DNA from: Brucella thiophenivorans
GTDB taxonomy: Bacteria; Pseudomonadota; Alphaproteobacteria; Rhizobiales; Rhizobiaceae
Assembly: GCF_002252445.1 (NCBI RefSeq)
Contig: NZ_NNRJ01000015.1
Location: 496,001 to 560,000 of the forward strand
Reading direction: 5' to 3'
Length of the DNA: 64,000 nucleotides
The notes beneath the pieces were generated by a model. That model was given only the letters and a program-made list of their open reading frames with translations. It was not told where the DNA came from and made no database searches. Made by a program: the position numbers and the translations under genes. This document shows positions 18,471 through 27,135 of this stretch, piece after piece; the first letter of the stretch is position 1, and every line of letters starts with the position of its first letter.

Positions 18471-18656
18471 CTAAACATCACCTGGTCGCTTGAAGCGAAT
18501 ATGGATGTTGTCATCCGCAAGATCAAAACCGGCATAATTACGTTGGAACGCGATAAGGGCATCGTTGACGCCCTTTGAGTAATCATCATCGTGCACTTCA
18601 ACGTGATGCCGGTAAATGATCCGGTCGCCTTTGTAGAATATAACCTGACCTTCCAT
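18471..18656 (-). CDS. conserved small protein, unknown function
   Basis: 61 residues, beginning MEGQVIFYKGDRIIYRHHVEV. It has a perfect ribosome site (AGGAGG, 6 bases before ATG) and a soluble, mixed alpha/beta composition (KGVNDALIAFQRNYAGFDL). No domain is recognised. It is convergent with the DUF1127 gene, the two stops separated by 6 bases. Confidence 0.7.
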   Translation of the reverse strand: MEGQVIFYKGDRIIYRHHVEVHDDDYSKGVNDALIAFQRNYAGFDLADDNIHIRFKRPGDV

Positions 18657-18673
18657 GATAGCCTCCTCTTTTA

Positions 18674-18717
18674 GCGCATCCCGAAAAGTGTGAAGCGGTT
18701 TTCGGATAAGATGCGCG
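18674..18717. repeat. dispersed palindromic repeat
   Basis: GCGCATC-CCGAAAAGTGTGAAGCGG-TTTTCGG-ATAAGATGCGC: nested arms GCGCATC/GATGCGC and CCGAAAA/TTTTCGG. It is the cleanest copy of the window's repeat family, placed upstream of the 61-residue gene. Confidence 0.75.
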
Positions 18718-18822
18718 ATAAATGGGTCTAAAAGCCTTATGGGTGATGGGTGCGCAAATGCGCCCTACCATGATCCCTGAACGTCGGTATATTAAAAAGA
18801 AGTAGGCGGACGGGCGTGGGTT

Positions 18823-19713
18823 TCAAGCCTGCTCCGTTGTATTTTCGCCCTTGCAAAGTGCTAGCCACGCGCGGGCTGCATGAGACAGAAATGCGCCTTT
18901 TCGCCAGATGAGTGCCAGGTCCCAATCGAGTTTGGCATTTTTGATTTGATGAATGCGCACGCCTGGATGCTTGCGCTGCTCGGCGATCATTTGCGGCAAG
19001 AAAGCAATACCCATATTTGCCGCGACAAGTTCGACGATGAAATCGATCTGACTTGATTGGACTGCGATATGGGGAAACAGGCCGCGCTGATGGCATGCAT
19101 CGAGAATGATGTGATTGAGCGCGAAGCCGCTTTCGAAAAGAATGAAGGGCAGGCTGGCAATATCGTGAAGCGGAATACCGCCATCGTCCTTGAAGCTATG
19201 ATTGGCTGGGAGAAGAGCAACGACTGGCTCATAGCGAACTGCCTGCCATTCGAAGCTTTCTTCAACGGGCAGCAGGGACGCGGCCAGTTCCACGTCACCG
19301 GACAAAAGCAATTCTTCCAGCCGCTTGCTGCCGTGTTCAATGAGTTGAATGTCGATGTCGGGATAAAGTTTGGTGAAAGCCGCAAAGACCGGGGCAAACA
19401 GAACGCTGGAGCCGATGGGAGGAAGACCGAGGCGTAGAAGGCCGCGCTTTAACCCGCGCAATTCGCCAAGCTCGGTCAGCATGTCGTCTTTTTCGGTGAG
19501 CATTGCGAGCGCGCGTCGATAAACGATTTCTCCGGCGCTCGTTAGGCGCGGAGGGCTGACATCGCGGTCGAGAAGAATAAGGCCGAGTTCATCTTCCAGC
19601 TGTCGCACAGTCTTGCTGACGGTGGATTGGGTCGCATGGATCGTGCGGGCGGCAGCGGAAAAGCCGCCCTGTCGCACCACTTCCACGAATGTCTGAAAGC
19701 CACGTAAATTCAT
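18823..19713 (-). CDS. LysR-type transcriptional regulator of the lrgAB pair
   Basis: 296 residues. N-terminal winged HTH (LRGFQTFVEVVRQGGFSAAARTIHATQSTVSKTVRQLEDELG) and a periplasmic-binding-like effector domain. It is divergent from lrgA/lrgB with 103 bases between, and a symmetric operator lies directly before its own start codon. By analogy with CidR, it probably activates the holin-like pair in response to a small metabolite and represses itself; both are inferences. Confidence 0.88.
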   Translation of the reverse strand: MNLRGFQTFVEVVRQGGFSAAARTIHATQSTVSKTVRQLEDELGLILLDRDVSPPRLTSAGEIVYRRALAMLTEKDDMLTELGELRGLKRGLLRLGLPPIGSSVLFAPVFAAFTKLYPDIDIQLIEHGSKRLEELLLSGDVELAASLLPVEESFEWQAVRYEPVVALLPANHSFKDDGGIPLHDIASLPFILFESGFALNHIILDACHQRGLFPHIAVQSSQIDFIVELVAANMGIAFLPQMIAEQRKHPGVRIHQIKNAKLDWDLALIWRKGAFLSHAARAWLALCKGENTTEQA

Positions 19714-19714
19714 A

Positions 19715-19737
19715 AGCTATTCTATTATCGAATAGCT
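19715..19737. promoter_or_regulatory. LysR operator between lysR and lrgA
   Basis: AGCTATTC-TATTATC-GAATAGCT: perfect 8-bp arms with a 7-base spacer, containing T-N11-A, the LysR box form. A further half-site GAATAGC stands at 19761-19767, about two to four helical turns toward lrgA. Confidence 0.7.
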
Positions 19738-19816
19738 GCAATGAAATCAATTCATTTCTGGAATAGCGATCGAACGCCTATAGTGTCTTCACAACTGCCC
19801 GCATTGGAACAACACC

Positions 19817-20224
19817 ATGAATGTTCATAACCTGATGATCCGCTTTCGCTACGCGCTGCACAACAGCCGCATCATGCAGATCGCGACCCTATTCGGCTTC
19901 TGGTTGGTAGGTGAAGGGTTCGTTCGTTTGAGTGGCCTGCCGCTGCCGGGTGGTGTTGTCGGTATGGCGCTGGTTTTGGCTCTGCTGTTAAGTGGTCGCG
20001 TCAGTTTGTTCAGCATGAAGCGCGGCGCAGAATGGTTTCTTGCTGAAATGTTGCTGTTCTTTGTGCCTGCGGTTCTCGCAATTCTCGAACATCAGGAATT
20101 GCTTGGCATGATGGGCGTGAAAATCATGGCCGTTATACTTGTGGGCACGCTGACGGTCATGACTGTAACTGCACTGACCGTCGATTTTTGCTACCGCTTA
20201 AGCCTGCGCTATGTCGCTAAATAA
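19817..20224 (+). CDS. CidA/LrgA holin-like membrane protein
   Basis: 135 residues with four hydrophobic segments; LFGFWLVGEGFVRLSGLPLPGGVVGMALVL is the CidA/LrgA signature (LPIPGSVIGM in Firmicutes). These proteins are holin-like and are tied to control of murein hydrolases, or to pyruvate uptake in some species. The 3' end overlaps lrgB by 14 bases. Confidence 0.87.
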   Translation: MNVHNLMIRFRYALHNSRIMQIATLFGFWLVGEGFVRLSGLPLPGGVVGMALVLALLLSGRVSLFSMKRGAEWFLAEMLLFFVPAVLAILEHQELLGMMGVKIMAVILVGTLTVMTVTALTVDFCYRLSLRYVAK

Positions 20225-20906
20225 TCCCTATGTGGCGATGCTGTTTTGGTCTGCCGCAACCATTCTTCTCTATCTGGCTGCAAAGCGCTTTTATCGACGC
20301 TTTCCAATGTGGTGGCTGACGCCACTTTTGATAACGCCTTTGCTGCTGATGGCGTTGCTGATGGGCCTGAATGAAAACTACCATGGCTATTTCAGCGCAA
20401 CGCATTGGCTTGTCGCGCTGCTTGGCCCTGCGACCGTTGCATTCGCCATTCCCATCTATCAGCAGCGCGCGACCATCCGCCGTTACTGGCCGGTCCTGCT
20501 GGTCGGCGTTGTGGTGGGTAGTTCATCCGCAATGTTGTCGGCCTGGGGCTTGGCGCATCTTCTCGGTCTTCACGATGCCATTAGCCTCAGTCTGATGCCG
20601 CGTTCCATGAGTACGCCTTTTGCGATGGCTGTTTCCGGCGATATTGGCGGTACACCTGATTTGACGGCTATATTCGTTGTGATTACCGGCATATTTGGTG
20701 CAGCACTAGGCGAAGTGATGCTTAATTGGTTGCCAATCCGCTCGGCACTTGCTCGTGGCGCACTTTTTGGCATGGGGGCGCATGGCGCAGGGGTTGCCAA
20801 GGCGCATCAGATTGGCAATGAAGAAGGTTCAATCGCCGGTCTCGTCATGGTGCTGGTCGGTCTGGTCAATGTTCTGGCAGCGCCGTTGATCGCTCACCTT
20901 CTTTGA
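20211..20906 (+). CDS. CidB/LrgB family membrane protein
   Basis: 231 residues, the normal family length, with about seven to eight membrane segments. LGPATVAFAIPIYQQ near residue 75, LMPRSMSTPFAMAVSGDIGG near 130 and FGMGAHGAGVAKAHQIG near 185 are the LrgB motifs. It overlaps lrgA, so the two form one operon under the divergent LysR regulator. LrgA and LrgB act together in the inner membrane. Confidence 0.93.
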   Translation: MSLNNPYVAMLFWSAATILLYLAAKRFYRRFPMWWLTPLLITPLLLMALLMGLNENYHGYFSATHWLVALLGPATVAFAIPIYQQRATIRRYWPVLLVGVVVGSSSAMLSAWGLAHLLGLHDAISLSLMPRSMSTPFAMAVSGDIGGTPDLTAIFVVITGIFGAALGEVMLNWLPIRSALARGALFGMGAHGAGVAKAHQIGNEEGSIAGLVMVLVGLVNVLAAPLIAHLL

Positions 20907-21062
20907 AACACTGTTTTTGCAGCATATTTTTCTTTATTTGATTATTATCTGAGCATATTCGGTATGTTTGCATTTTTGCATCAATCTTAAGCATCGGCGT
21001 ATTTGCATAACTGATATGCGTTATTGGGCGTTGTTGAATAAAGAGGCGCTTGGTAAACATTG

Positions 21063-21175
21063 GTCATCGGGTTCACTCCTCCTCCCAGAACCCGATGACG
21101 GATACGGCACTCCTCCTCCCAGCCGTATTCAAGATCAGGCCGCGCATCCTCCTCCCGCGCGGCCTTTTTCTTTTT
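21063..21175 (+). ncRNA. cuckoo-like sRNA: three hairpins with anti-Shine-Dalgarno loops
   Basis: Three consecutive hairpins, each presenting CCTCCTCCC in the loop. H1: 12-bp perfect stem 21063-21074/21088-21099, loop 21075-21087. H2: 9-bp stem (one G-T) 21100-21108/21122-21130, loop identical to H1 in all 13 bases. H3: 9-bp perfect stem 21137-21145/21157-21165, 11-base loop, followed by an 11-base T-rich tail, so it is also the terminator. Stem sequences differ while loops are conserved, the mark of a functional RNA. The motif pairs with GGAGG ribosome sites. This fits the alphaproteobacterial cuckoo/CcsR sRNA group (CCUCCUCCC motif). The 5' end and promoter are not determined; no protein frame is present. 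Confidence 0.85.
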
Positions 21176-21352
21176 CTAAACCTCCCCAAAAAAACCAAAT
21201 CTATTGCCAGTAATCCATATTTGTTGACAGTGCGTTGCCGGCTTACCCCATGGGCAATCCTATTCAAGTGAACTATCTCTCGGTCAACATCAGACTTGCG
21301 ATGAGTGTCACTCCCTGAGAGAGCCATCGCGATAACGCGGGAGATCAAAACC

Positions 21353-22906
21353 ATGACCAGCGGCATTCATCACCTGACTATGATTACGCGCAAGGTTCAG
21401 GCCAATGTCGATTTCTATGCGGGCTTTCTGGGCTTGCGCATCGTCAAAAAGACTGGAGGTTTTGAGGACGCCGAACAGTTGCACCTGTTCTATGGTGACA
21501 GGTCCGGCACACCCGGTTCGCTCATCACTTTTCTGGTCTGGGAAGATGGTGCCAAGGGACGGGTCGGCCATGGTCAGGTCAGCGAGATAGCACTTGCAAT
21601 TGATCGCGCCTCGATAGGCTTCTGGCTGGAACGCGCTTTGCGCTATCATGTGCAGTCGGAAGGTCCGGTGCAGGAATTTGGCGAGCCGGTGCTGCGCCTG
21701 CGCGATCCCGACGGGATAATCCTCAAGCTTGTGGGCTGTGATCTTGCAGCCAGTGACGCATGGGTTTCAGGTGACATCCCGGCAGAACACGCTGTGCGAC
21801 GCATTCGCTCGGCAACCATTTTGTCCGAAACGCCGGAACAGACGGTTGGCTTTATCGAACGTTATTTCGGCTTCCGTGCGGATGCAAAGGAAGGCACGAT
21901 TGACCGGCTGGTGTCCAGTTCAGGCGATGTGATCGACGTGCACGACGCAAGCGGCTTCTGGCCGGGCATTCCCGGTACAGGCATTGCCGATCATGTCGCG
22001 TTCCGGGCGGTTGACTGCGATGAAATTGAACGGGTGGAAAAGGAACTGGCAAAGCTCAATTCCAGCGAAACGAATGTGCATGATCGCAAGTATTTTGCGT
22101 CACTCTATGTTCGTGAGCCGGGTGGTACTTTGTTTGAACTTGCAACCGATGGTCCCGGCTTTACCGTGGATGAACCGGTCGAAAGTCTTGGCAAAGTGCT
22201 GTTCGTTCCACCCGGCAATGACGATCGCGAAGCTGCCATTCGCATGCGGATGCCGCAATTCTCAGCGCCCGGCGAGGAGAGGGTGATCTATCGCGATCTG
22301 CCTTTTGTGCATCGCGTTCACGTGCCTGAAGATCCCGATGGTACGACGCTGGTGCTTCTGCATGGAACTGGGGGCAATGAATATGATCTCATGCCACTTG
22401 CTCATAAGGTAGCGCCACGCGCCACACTTTTGGGTGTGCGTGGTCGCAGTACGGAAGAAGGCACGCAGCGCTGGTTTCGCCGGATAACGATGGATCGTTT
22501 CGATCAGGATGACATTCGCTCTGAATCAGAAGCCTTTGAGGCTTTTGTCGATGGCGCAACCAAATCCTATGAGCTCGACCCGGATCGGACGGTCTATCTT
22601 GGCTATTCCAATGGTGCGAACCTGATTGCAGCCTTCATGCGACTTCATCCACATATCGTGCACAAGGCAGTTTTGTTGCGCGGCATCGAGGTGTTGGAAA
22701 ACAATCCTGTCGATGATCTCAAAGATGCATCGGTGCTGCTTTTGACCGGCGTTGACGATCTTTATGCAGCCTTGTCTGGTCCATTGGCCAAGGCTTTGAG
22801 CGACAGTGGTGCAGATCTCGATAATCGGCGTTTGCCGGGCGTTGGCCATATGCTGGTCGAGGATGATGCAACGATCATCCGTGAATGGCTTTCGGATAAG
22901 CTGTAA
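21353..22906 (+). CDS. VOC ring-cleaving dioxygenase fused to a phospholipase/carboxylesterase (MhqO-MhqD-type fusion)
   Basis: 517 residues. Residues 1 to ~300 are a double VOC domain of the ring-cleaving-dioxygenase type: GIHHLTMITRKVQANVDFY, GIADHVAFRAVD and LFELATDGPGF provide the His/His/Glu metal ligands. Residues ~325-517 are an alpha/beta hydrolase of the carboxylesterase type: LLHGTGGNEYDL, nucleophile GYSNGANL, LLTGVDDLYAAL (Asp region) and GVGHMLVEDD (His). In Bacillus MhqO and MhqD are separate members of one quinone-stress regulon; here they are one chain. ATG 21353 has GGGAG about 10 bases upstream and follows the sRNA by 177 bases. Role in quinone or electrophile detoxification is inferred. 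Confidence 0.87.
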   Translation: MTSGIHHLTMITRKVQANVDFYAGFLGLRIVKKTGGFEDAEQLHLFYGDRSGTPGSLITFLVWEDGAKGRVGHGQVSEIALAIDRASIGFWLERALRYHVQSEGPVQEFGEPVLRLRDPDGIILKLVGCDLAASDAWVSGDIPAEHAVRRIRSATILSETPEQTVGFIERYFGFRADAKEGTIDRLVSSSGDVIDVHDASGFWPGIPGTGIADHVAFRAVDCDEIERVEKELAKLNSSETNVHDRKYFASLYVREPGGTLFELATDGPGFTVDEPVESLGKVLFVPPGNDDREAAIRMRMPQFSAPGEERVIYRDLPFVHRVHVPEDPDGTTLVLLHGTGGNEYDLMPLAHKVAPRATLLGVRGRSTEEGTQRWFRRITMDRFDQDDIRSESEAFEAFVDGATKSYELDPDRTVYLGYSNGANLIAAFMRLHPHIVHKAVLLRGIEVLENNPVDDLKDASVLLLTGVDDLYAALSGPLAKALSDSGADLDNRRLPGVGHMLVEDDATIIREWLSDKL

Positions 22907-22913
22907 AAAACAC

Positions 22914-22945
22914 AAAAGGCGGCTATGAAAATAGCCGCCTTTTGC
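22914..22945 (+). terminator. strong terminator after the VOC-esterase gene
   Basis: AAAAGGCGGCTAT pairs perfectly with ATAGCCGCCTTTT around a GAAA tetraloop (13-bp stem). Confidence 0.88.
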
Positions 22946-23135
22946 ATACCCTTTGACGGCTCTGTGTGTAACTTAGATGTCGCAGCCACCTGATCTTTCC
23001 ACAGGTCTTTATAATTAGGACTTGGCATATCCGTTTTGGTAAAGAATATATTACCCGCGCGCCTTAAATCAGATATTGCCAAATTCGGATGCTGATGGGC
23101 AATTGTGTTACTGGGTTTTGTCGGGGAGTTGGGTT

Positions 23136-24377
23136 TTGCAGAGCATTCTTCGTCGCATGACCCCGGCATTGTTGGTTGTCCTGATCTTGATTTCAGGCTG
23201 CGCCAGCCGCCCCGATGGGGTGCTGATCCCTGTTGGTCAAAGTGTTCCGGGTGCATCAAAGGTGGACTTGCTTGTTGCGACTACCCGTGCGCCGTCAGCT
23301 AATCCCGGTCTTTTGTTCTCCGGCGAGCGTGATAGCGAAATCAGTCTTACAGAGATTGTCGTTTCTATTCCGCCTGACAAGAACCGCAAAATTGGTGAAG
23401 TGCAGTGGCCTAAGAAATTGCCGGCCGATCCGCTTAAAGAATTCACGACCGTTGAAGTGAAAGCCATAAACAACGAAACCGGCGCGCAGAAATGGCTCAA
23501 TCAAAGCCTGCCTAAATCGCGCCGCGTGATGGTTTTCGTGCACGGCTTCAACAATACGTTTGAAGATTCTGTCTACCGTTTTGCGCAAATTGTGCATGAT
23601 TCAGGTGCGGAGGTTGCACCCGTCATCTTCACATGGCCGTCACGCGGCAGCGTGTTCGATTACAATTACGATAAGGAAAGCACCAACTATTCGCGCGATG
23701 CGCTGGAAACGGTGTTGCGCAAGCTCGCTGACGATCCGCGTGTCAAGGATGTAATCATCATGGCGCATTCCATGGGCAGCTGGCTGACGGTCGAAGCCTT
23801 GCGTCAAATGGCAATCCGTGACAAGCGCGTGGACCCGAAGATTACAGATGTCATTCTGGCATCGCCCGATCTCGATGTGGATGTTTTCAACAAGCAGTTC
23901 CGCGCTATGGGCAAGGACCATCCGCGGTTCACATTGTTCACATCGCGCGATGATCGTGCGCTGCGAGCATCACGCTTTATATCCGGCAATGTGGATCGTC
24001 TTGGCCAGATCGACCCGTCGGTAGAGCCTTATCGTTCACAGCTTGAGCAGGCAGGCATTACGGTGATTGATCTCACGCAGCTTAAAGCAGGCGACAGGCT
24101 CAATCATGGCAAGTTCGCTTCCAGTCCCGAAGTGGTTCAGTTGATCGGTCAGCGTTTGGTAACAGGCCAGACGATCACGGATTCGGATATTGGCCTTGGT
24201 GAGCGCCTCGGCGCGGTAGCCCTTGGCACAGCGCAGGGTGTGGGAACGGCTGCATCGCTGGTTGTCAGTGCACCGATTGCGATCTTTGATCCGAACACGC
24301 GGCGTACCTATAATGAACAGATCGACCGCTTCGGCAGAACTGTGGGCGGCACTGTAAGCGGTGCAGTTGGCAACTGA
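23136..24377 (+). CDS. lipoprotein alpha/beta hydrolase (DUF900 type)
   Basis: About 413 residues. A short N-terminal hydrophobic segment ends in the lipobox LISGC (Cys22), so it is lipidated and anchored in the envelope. VMVFVHGFNNTFEDSVYRFAQ, VIFTWPSRGSVFDYNYD, and the nucleophile elbow MAHSMGSWLTVEAL are the DUF900 esterase motifs. I chose TTG 23136 (GGGGAG 7 bases upstream); ATG 23157 would also leave a signal peptide. The physiological substrate is unknown. The C-terminal ~60 residues are a glycine/alanine-rich tail. Confidence 0.83.
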   Translation: MQSILRRMTPALLVVLILISGCASRPDGVLIPVGQSVPGASKVDLLVATTRAPSANPGLLFSGERDSEISLTEIVVSIPPDKNRKIGEVQWPKKLPADPLKEFTTVEVKAINNETGAQKWLNQSLPKSRRVMVFVHGFNNTFEDSVYRFAQIVHDSGAEVAPVIFTWPSRGSVFDYNYDKESTNYSRDALETVLRKLADDPRVKDVIIMAHSMGSWLTVEALRQMAIRDKRVDPKITDVILASPDLDVDVFNKQFRAMGKDHPRFTLFTSRDDRALRASRFISGNVDRLGQIDPSVEPYRSQLEQAGITVIDLTQLKAGDRLNHGKFASSPEVVQLIGQRLVTGQTITDSDIGLGERLGAVALGTAQGVGTAASLVVSAPIAIFDPNTRRTYNEQIDRFGRTVGGTVSGAVGN

Positions 24378-24477
24378 TCCGCTTCACATTCCATGCATTA
24401 GCAAATGTTCTGTTGTCATATTTAAGGGCGCGCTGTAGGACTGGCGACCAAATCTGGTTGTTGGCAGGGAGGCCGCC

Positions 24478-25347
24478 ATGCGGATCATCCATACGATAGA
24501 AGAATTGCGTCAGGCGCTGGCGATTGAACGCAAGAGCGGAAAATGCATCGGTCTTGTGCCGACAATGGGCTATCTCCACAAAGGGCATCTCGAACTTGTT
24601 CGCCGTTCTCGCGCGGAAAACGATGTCACCGTCGTTTCTATCTTCGTCAACCCGTTGCAGTTTGGCGCCAATGAAGACCTCGACAAATATCCGCGTAATC
24701 TGGAGCGTGATGCCAATCTGCTGCGCAATGCTGATGTGGATTACCTTTTCGCGCCTGCCGTCCCGGATATGTATCCACGTCCGATGCAAACCGTTGTCGA
24801 TGTGCCAGCACTCGGCAATCAGATGGAAGGCGAGGCGCGGCCCGGCCATTTTGCAGGCGTTGCGACTGTTGTGAGCAAGCTTTTCAATGTCGTCGGCTCA
24901 GACGCTGCTTACTTCGGCGAGAAGGATTTCCAGCAGCTTGTCATCATCCGCCGCATGGTCGAGGATATGGCGATCCCTGTGCGTGTGGTGGGTGTTGTAA
25001 CTGTGCGCGACGATGACAATCTCGCCTGTTCATCCCGCAATGTTTATTTGACGCCTGAACAGCGTGCTGCTGCCATCATCGTGCCCAAGGCACTTGATGA
25101 GGCAGAGCGGCTTTATCGGTCTGGCATAGACGACCCGGAAGCGCTTGAAGCCGCCATCCGTGCCTTCATCGAAGCAGAGCCGCTTGCCAGCCCGGAAGTG
25201 GTTGTACTCCGCGATCCTGAAACATTGGAGCGCTTGACGTCGGTGCAGGGCAGGCCGGTTCTGGTTGCACTTTTCGTGCGATTTGGCTCAACGCGTCTTC
25301 TCGATAATCGCGTCATTACCCATGTTTCGCAGGAAAAGGCAGCCTGA
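24478..25347 (+). CDS. panC: pantoate--beta-alanine ligase (pantothenate synthetase)
   Basis: 289 residues. It adenylates pantoate and joins it to beta-alanine, the last step of pantothenate synthesis. The HIGH-type site is [10 protein letters not shown] (residues ~29-38); [18 protein letters not shown] and the KMSKS-like [11 protein letters not shown] loop are present, as is the pantoate/ATP segment [15 protein letters not shown] stands 6 bases before the ATG. panB starts one base after its stop, so the order is panC-panB in one operon. Confidence 0.97.
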   Translation: MRIIHTIEELRQALAIERKSGKCIGLVPTMGYLHKGHLELVRRSRAENDVTVVSIFVNPLQFGANEDLDKYPRNLERDANLLRNADVDYLFAPAVPDMYPRPMQTVVDVPALGNQMEGEARPGHFAGVATVVSKLFNVVGSDAAYFGEKDFQQLVIIRRMVEDMAIPVRVVGVVTVRDDDNLACSSRNVYLTPEQRAAAIIVPKALDEAERLYRSGIDDPEALEAAIRAFIEAEPLASPEVVVLRDPETLERLTSVQGRPVLVALFVRFGSTRLLDNRVITHVSQEKAA

Positions 25348-25348
25348 A

Positions 25349-26176
25349 ATGAGCGCCACTGTAAACAAAAAACGCCTTTCTCCAAAAGCAATTCAGGCGA
25401 TGAAAGGCGAACGCCCGGTGGTCAGCCTCACGGCTTACACCACGCCGATTGCCCGATTGCTTGATCCGCATTGCGATCTGCTTTTGGTGGGCGATTCCGT
25501 TGGCATGGTGCTTTACGGCATGGATTCAACGCTTGGTGTAACGCTCGACATGATGATCGCCCATGGGCGGGCGGTCATGCGTGGCGTGGATCACGCTTGT
25601 GTGACGGTTGATCTACCATTTGGAACCTATCAGGAATCTAAAGAGCAGGCCTTTCGCAGCGCCGCCCGCATCATGCAGGAAACCGGCTGCGATGGTATCA
25701 AGCTTGAGGGCGGAGAGGAAATGGCCGAGACGGTTGAATTCCTCGTCAAGCGCGGCATTCCGGTGTTCGGCCATGTCGGGCTGATGCCGCAGCAGGTTAA
25801 CACGGTTGGTGGTTTCCGCTCGCTCGGACGCGGCGATGAAGAAGCCAATCGTATCCGCCGCGACGCACAGGCGATTGCCAATGCTGGTGCTTTTGCGCTT
25901 GTCATTGAAGGCACGGTTGAGCCATTGGCGCGCGAGATCACAGCATCGCTCACTATCCCAACAATCGGCATCGGTGCGTCACCGGCTTGTGATGGGCAAA
26001 TTCTGGTTTCAGACGATATGCTAGGGCTGTTTCAGGATTTCACACCACGCTTCGTCAAGCGCTTTGCAGAGCTTGCGCCGCAAGTGTCGGATGCTGCCAA
26101 AGCTTATGCGGAAGAAGTGCGCGCACGTTCATTTCCGGGGGCGGAACATGTCTTTGGCATGAAGCCAAAAGTGTGA
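25349..26176 (+). CDS. panB: 3-methyl-2-oxobutanoate hydroxymethyltransferase
   Basis: 275 residues. It transfers a hydroxymethyl group from methylene-THF to ketoisovalerate, giving ketopantoate. [15 protein letters not shown] (Mg-binding Asp), [25 protein letters not shown] and the catalytic glutamate region LVIEGTVEP, then [15 protein letters not shown], match PanB throughout. ATG 25349 overlaps nothing but lies immediately after panC. A terminator follows. Confidence 0.97.
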   Translation: MSATVNKKRLSPKAIQAMKGERPVVSLTAYTTPIARLLDPHCDLLLVGDSVGMVLYGMDSTLGVTLDMMIAHGRAVMRGVDHACVTVDLPFGTYQESKEQAFRSAARIMQETGCDGIKLEGGEEMAETVEFLVKRGIPVFGHVGLMPQQVNTVGGFRSLGRGDEEANRIRRDAQAIANAGAFALVIEGTVEPLAREITASLTIPTIGIGASPACDGQILVSDDMLGLFQDFTPRFVKRFAELAPQVSDAAKAYAEEVRARSFPGAEHVFGMKPKV

Positions 26177-26207
26177 AAATGCCTGCCCGCTTCGTAAGCA
26201 GGCATTT
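26177..26207. terminator. bidirectional terminator between panB and catB
   Basis: AAATGCCTGC pairs with GCAGGCATTT; A and T tracts on both sides serve the two convergent genes. Confidence 0.75.
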
Positions 26208-26218
26208 CATAATTCACA

Positions 26219-26854
26219 TTACCTGTTAAGTGTTGCACGCTGCCAATAGCGATAAAGCGCTTCCACATCGCCGCTTGTCAGTGTCTGCATCGCACCTTTT
26301 AATTGATCGTCGGGCCAGTCCCACCATTGCAATTCCAGGAGCATACTGACGCTGTTCTCATCGAAACGCGAACGAATGGTGCGGGCAGGGTTTCCCCCAA
26401 CAATCGAATACGGTTCAACATCACGTGTCACCAGTGCGCGTGTGCCGATGATGGCACCATGGCCGATCTTGACGCCCGGCATGATAATGGCTTCAGAACC
26501 AATCCACACATCATTGCCGATGACCGTATCGCCTGATGGGCTGTAGCCGTTCTCAGCGCCCTCAAATATGCCCACTTCCGACATGAAGAAGAACGGGAAG
26601 GTGCTGATCCAGTCGTGTCGATGGCCCTGATTGCCGGCCATGATGAAGGCTGCACCTGATCCGATGGAGCAGAAGCTGCCAATGATCAGCTTGTCAGCAC
26701 CTTCATCAGGCAGGAGAAAGCGGACACAGTCGTCGAAGCTATGGCCATGATAATAGCCGGAATAATAGCTGTAGCGCCCGACGATGATGTTTGGGTTTGT
26801 GACCTGTTTGTCGAGGGTGATGCCCTTGAACGGGCTTTCAAAGTAATTTTTCAT
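26219..26854 (-). CDS. catB: CatB-type xenobiotic acetyltransferase
   Basis: 211 residues, the family length. The opening [20 protein letters not shown], then [19 protein letters not shown], the hexapeptide-repeat left-handed helix, the catalytic histidine His78 in [10 protein letters not shown], and [20 protein letters not shown] match the CatB (type B chloramphenicol acetyltransferase) branch of xenobiotic acetyltransferases, distinct from the Vat streptogramin enzymes though related. Acetyl-CoA-dependent O-acetylation of chloramphenicol is the family activity. ATG 26854 is chosen because CatB proteins begin here; the longer upstream frame overlaps a dispersed repeat and is not believed coding. 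Base use does not differ visibly from neighbours, so it may be an intrinsic chromosomal copy. Confidence 0.9.
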   Translation of the reverse strand: MKNYFESPFKGITLDKQVTNPNIIVGRYSYYSGYYHGHSFDDCVRFLLPDEGADKLIIGSFCSIGSGAAFIMAGNQGHRHDWISTFPFFFMSEVGIFEGAENGYSPSGDTVIGNDVWIGSEAIIMPGVKIGHGAIIGTRALVTRDVEPYSIVGGNPARTIRSRFDENSVSMLLELQWWDWPDDQLKGAMQTLTSGDVEALYRYWQRATLNR

Positions 26855-26885
26855 GAGAATACTCACTGCATGAGTGCCAGTCAGT

Positions 26886-26930
26886 AGCGCATTCCTGAAA
26901 AGCGGGAACCGGTTTTCAGAATAGGATGCG
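26886..26930. repeat. dispersed palindromic repeat
   Basis: Arms GCGCAT(T)C / G(G)ATGCGC and CTGAAAA / TTTTCAG around GCGGGAACCGG; same family as at 18.7 kb. It lies upstream of catB. Confidence 0.72.
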
Positions 26931-27102
26931 CGTGAAACGAAAGGCTTGGCATTTATCCGCTTGCTTAAATGCAAACGAAAACCTCTCAAGAAACCGCAAG
27001 GTTACTTGAGTTCGTGCTCCTTGTGTAAAATCACAGGAGCGCGATGCAGGCGGTACTCGAACAGTTTATCATGGCCTGAACATAAGGCGGACTATGGAGA
27101 AA

Positions 27103-27130
27103 ATAAAGGGAGGCTGATGCCTCCCTTTAT
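27103..27130 (-). terminator. terminator of fpr
   Basis: ATAAAGGGAGGC pairs perfectly with GCCTCCCTTTAT around a TGAT loop, just after the fpr stop. Confidence 0.85.
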
Positions 27131-27135
27131 AATTC

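Noticed and set aside
18746-18770. GGGTGCGCAAATGCGCCC as terminator of the lysR gene
   Set aside because: Stem is interrupted and no T-run follows on the minus strand.
21075-21156. Three CTCCTCCC repeats as a small CRISPR or direct-repeat array
   Set aside because: The repeats are loops of hairpins with distinct stems and uneven spacing, and a terminator follows; there are no spacers or cas genes.
26855-26989. N-terminal extension of catB (45 residues)
   Set aside because: It runs through a dispersed repeat and CatB homologues start at the internal ATG; no ribosome site at the outer start.
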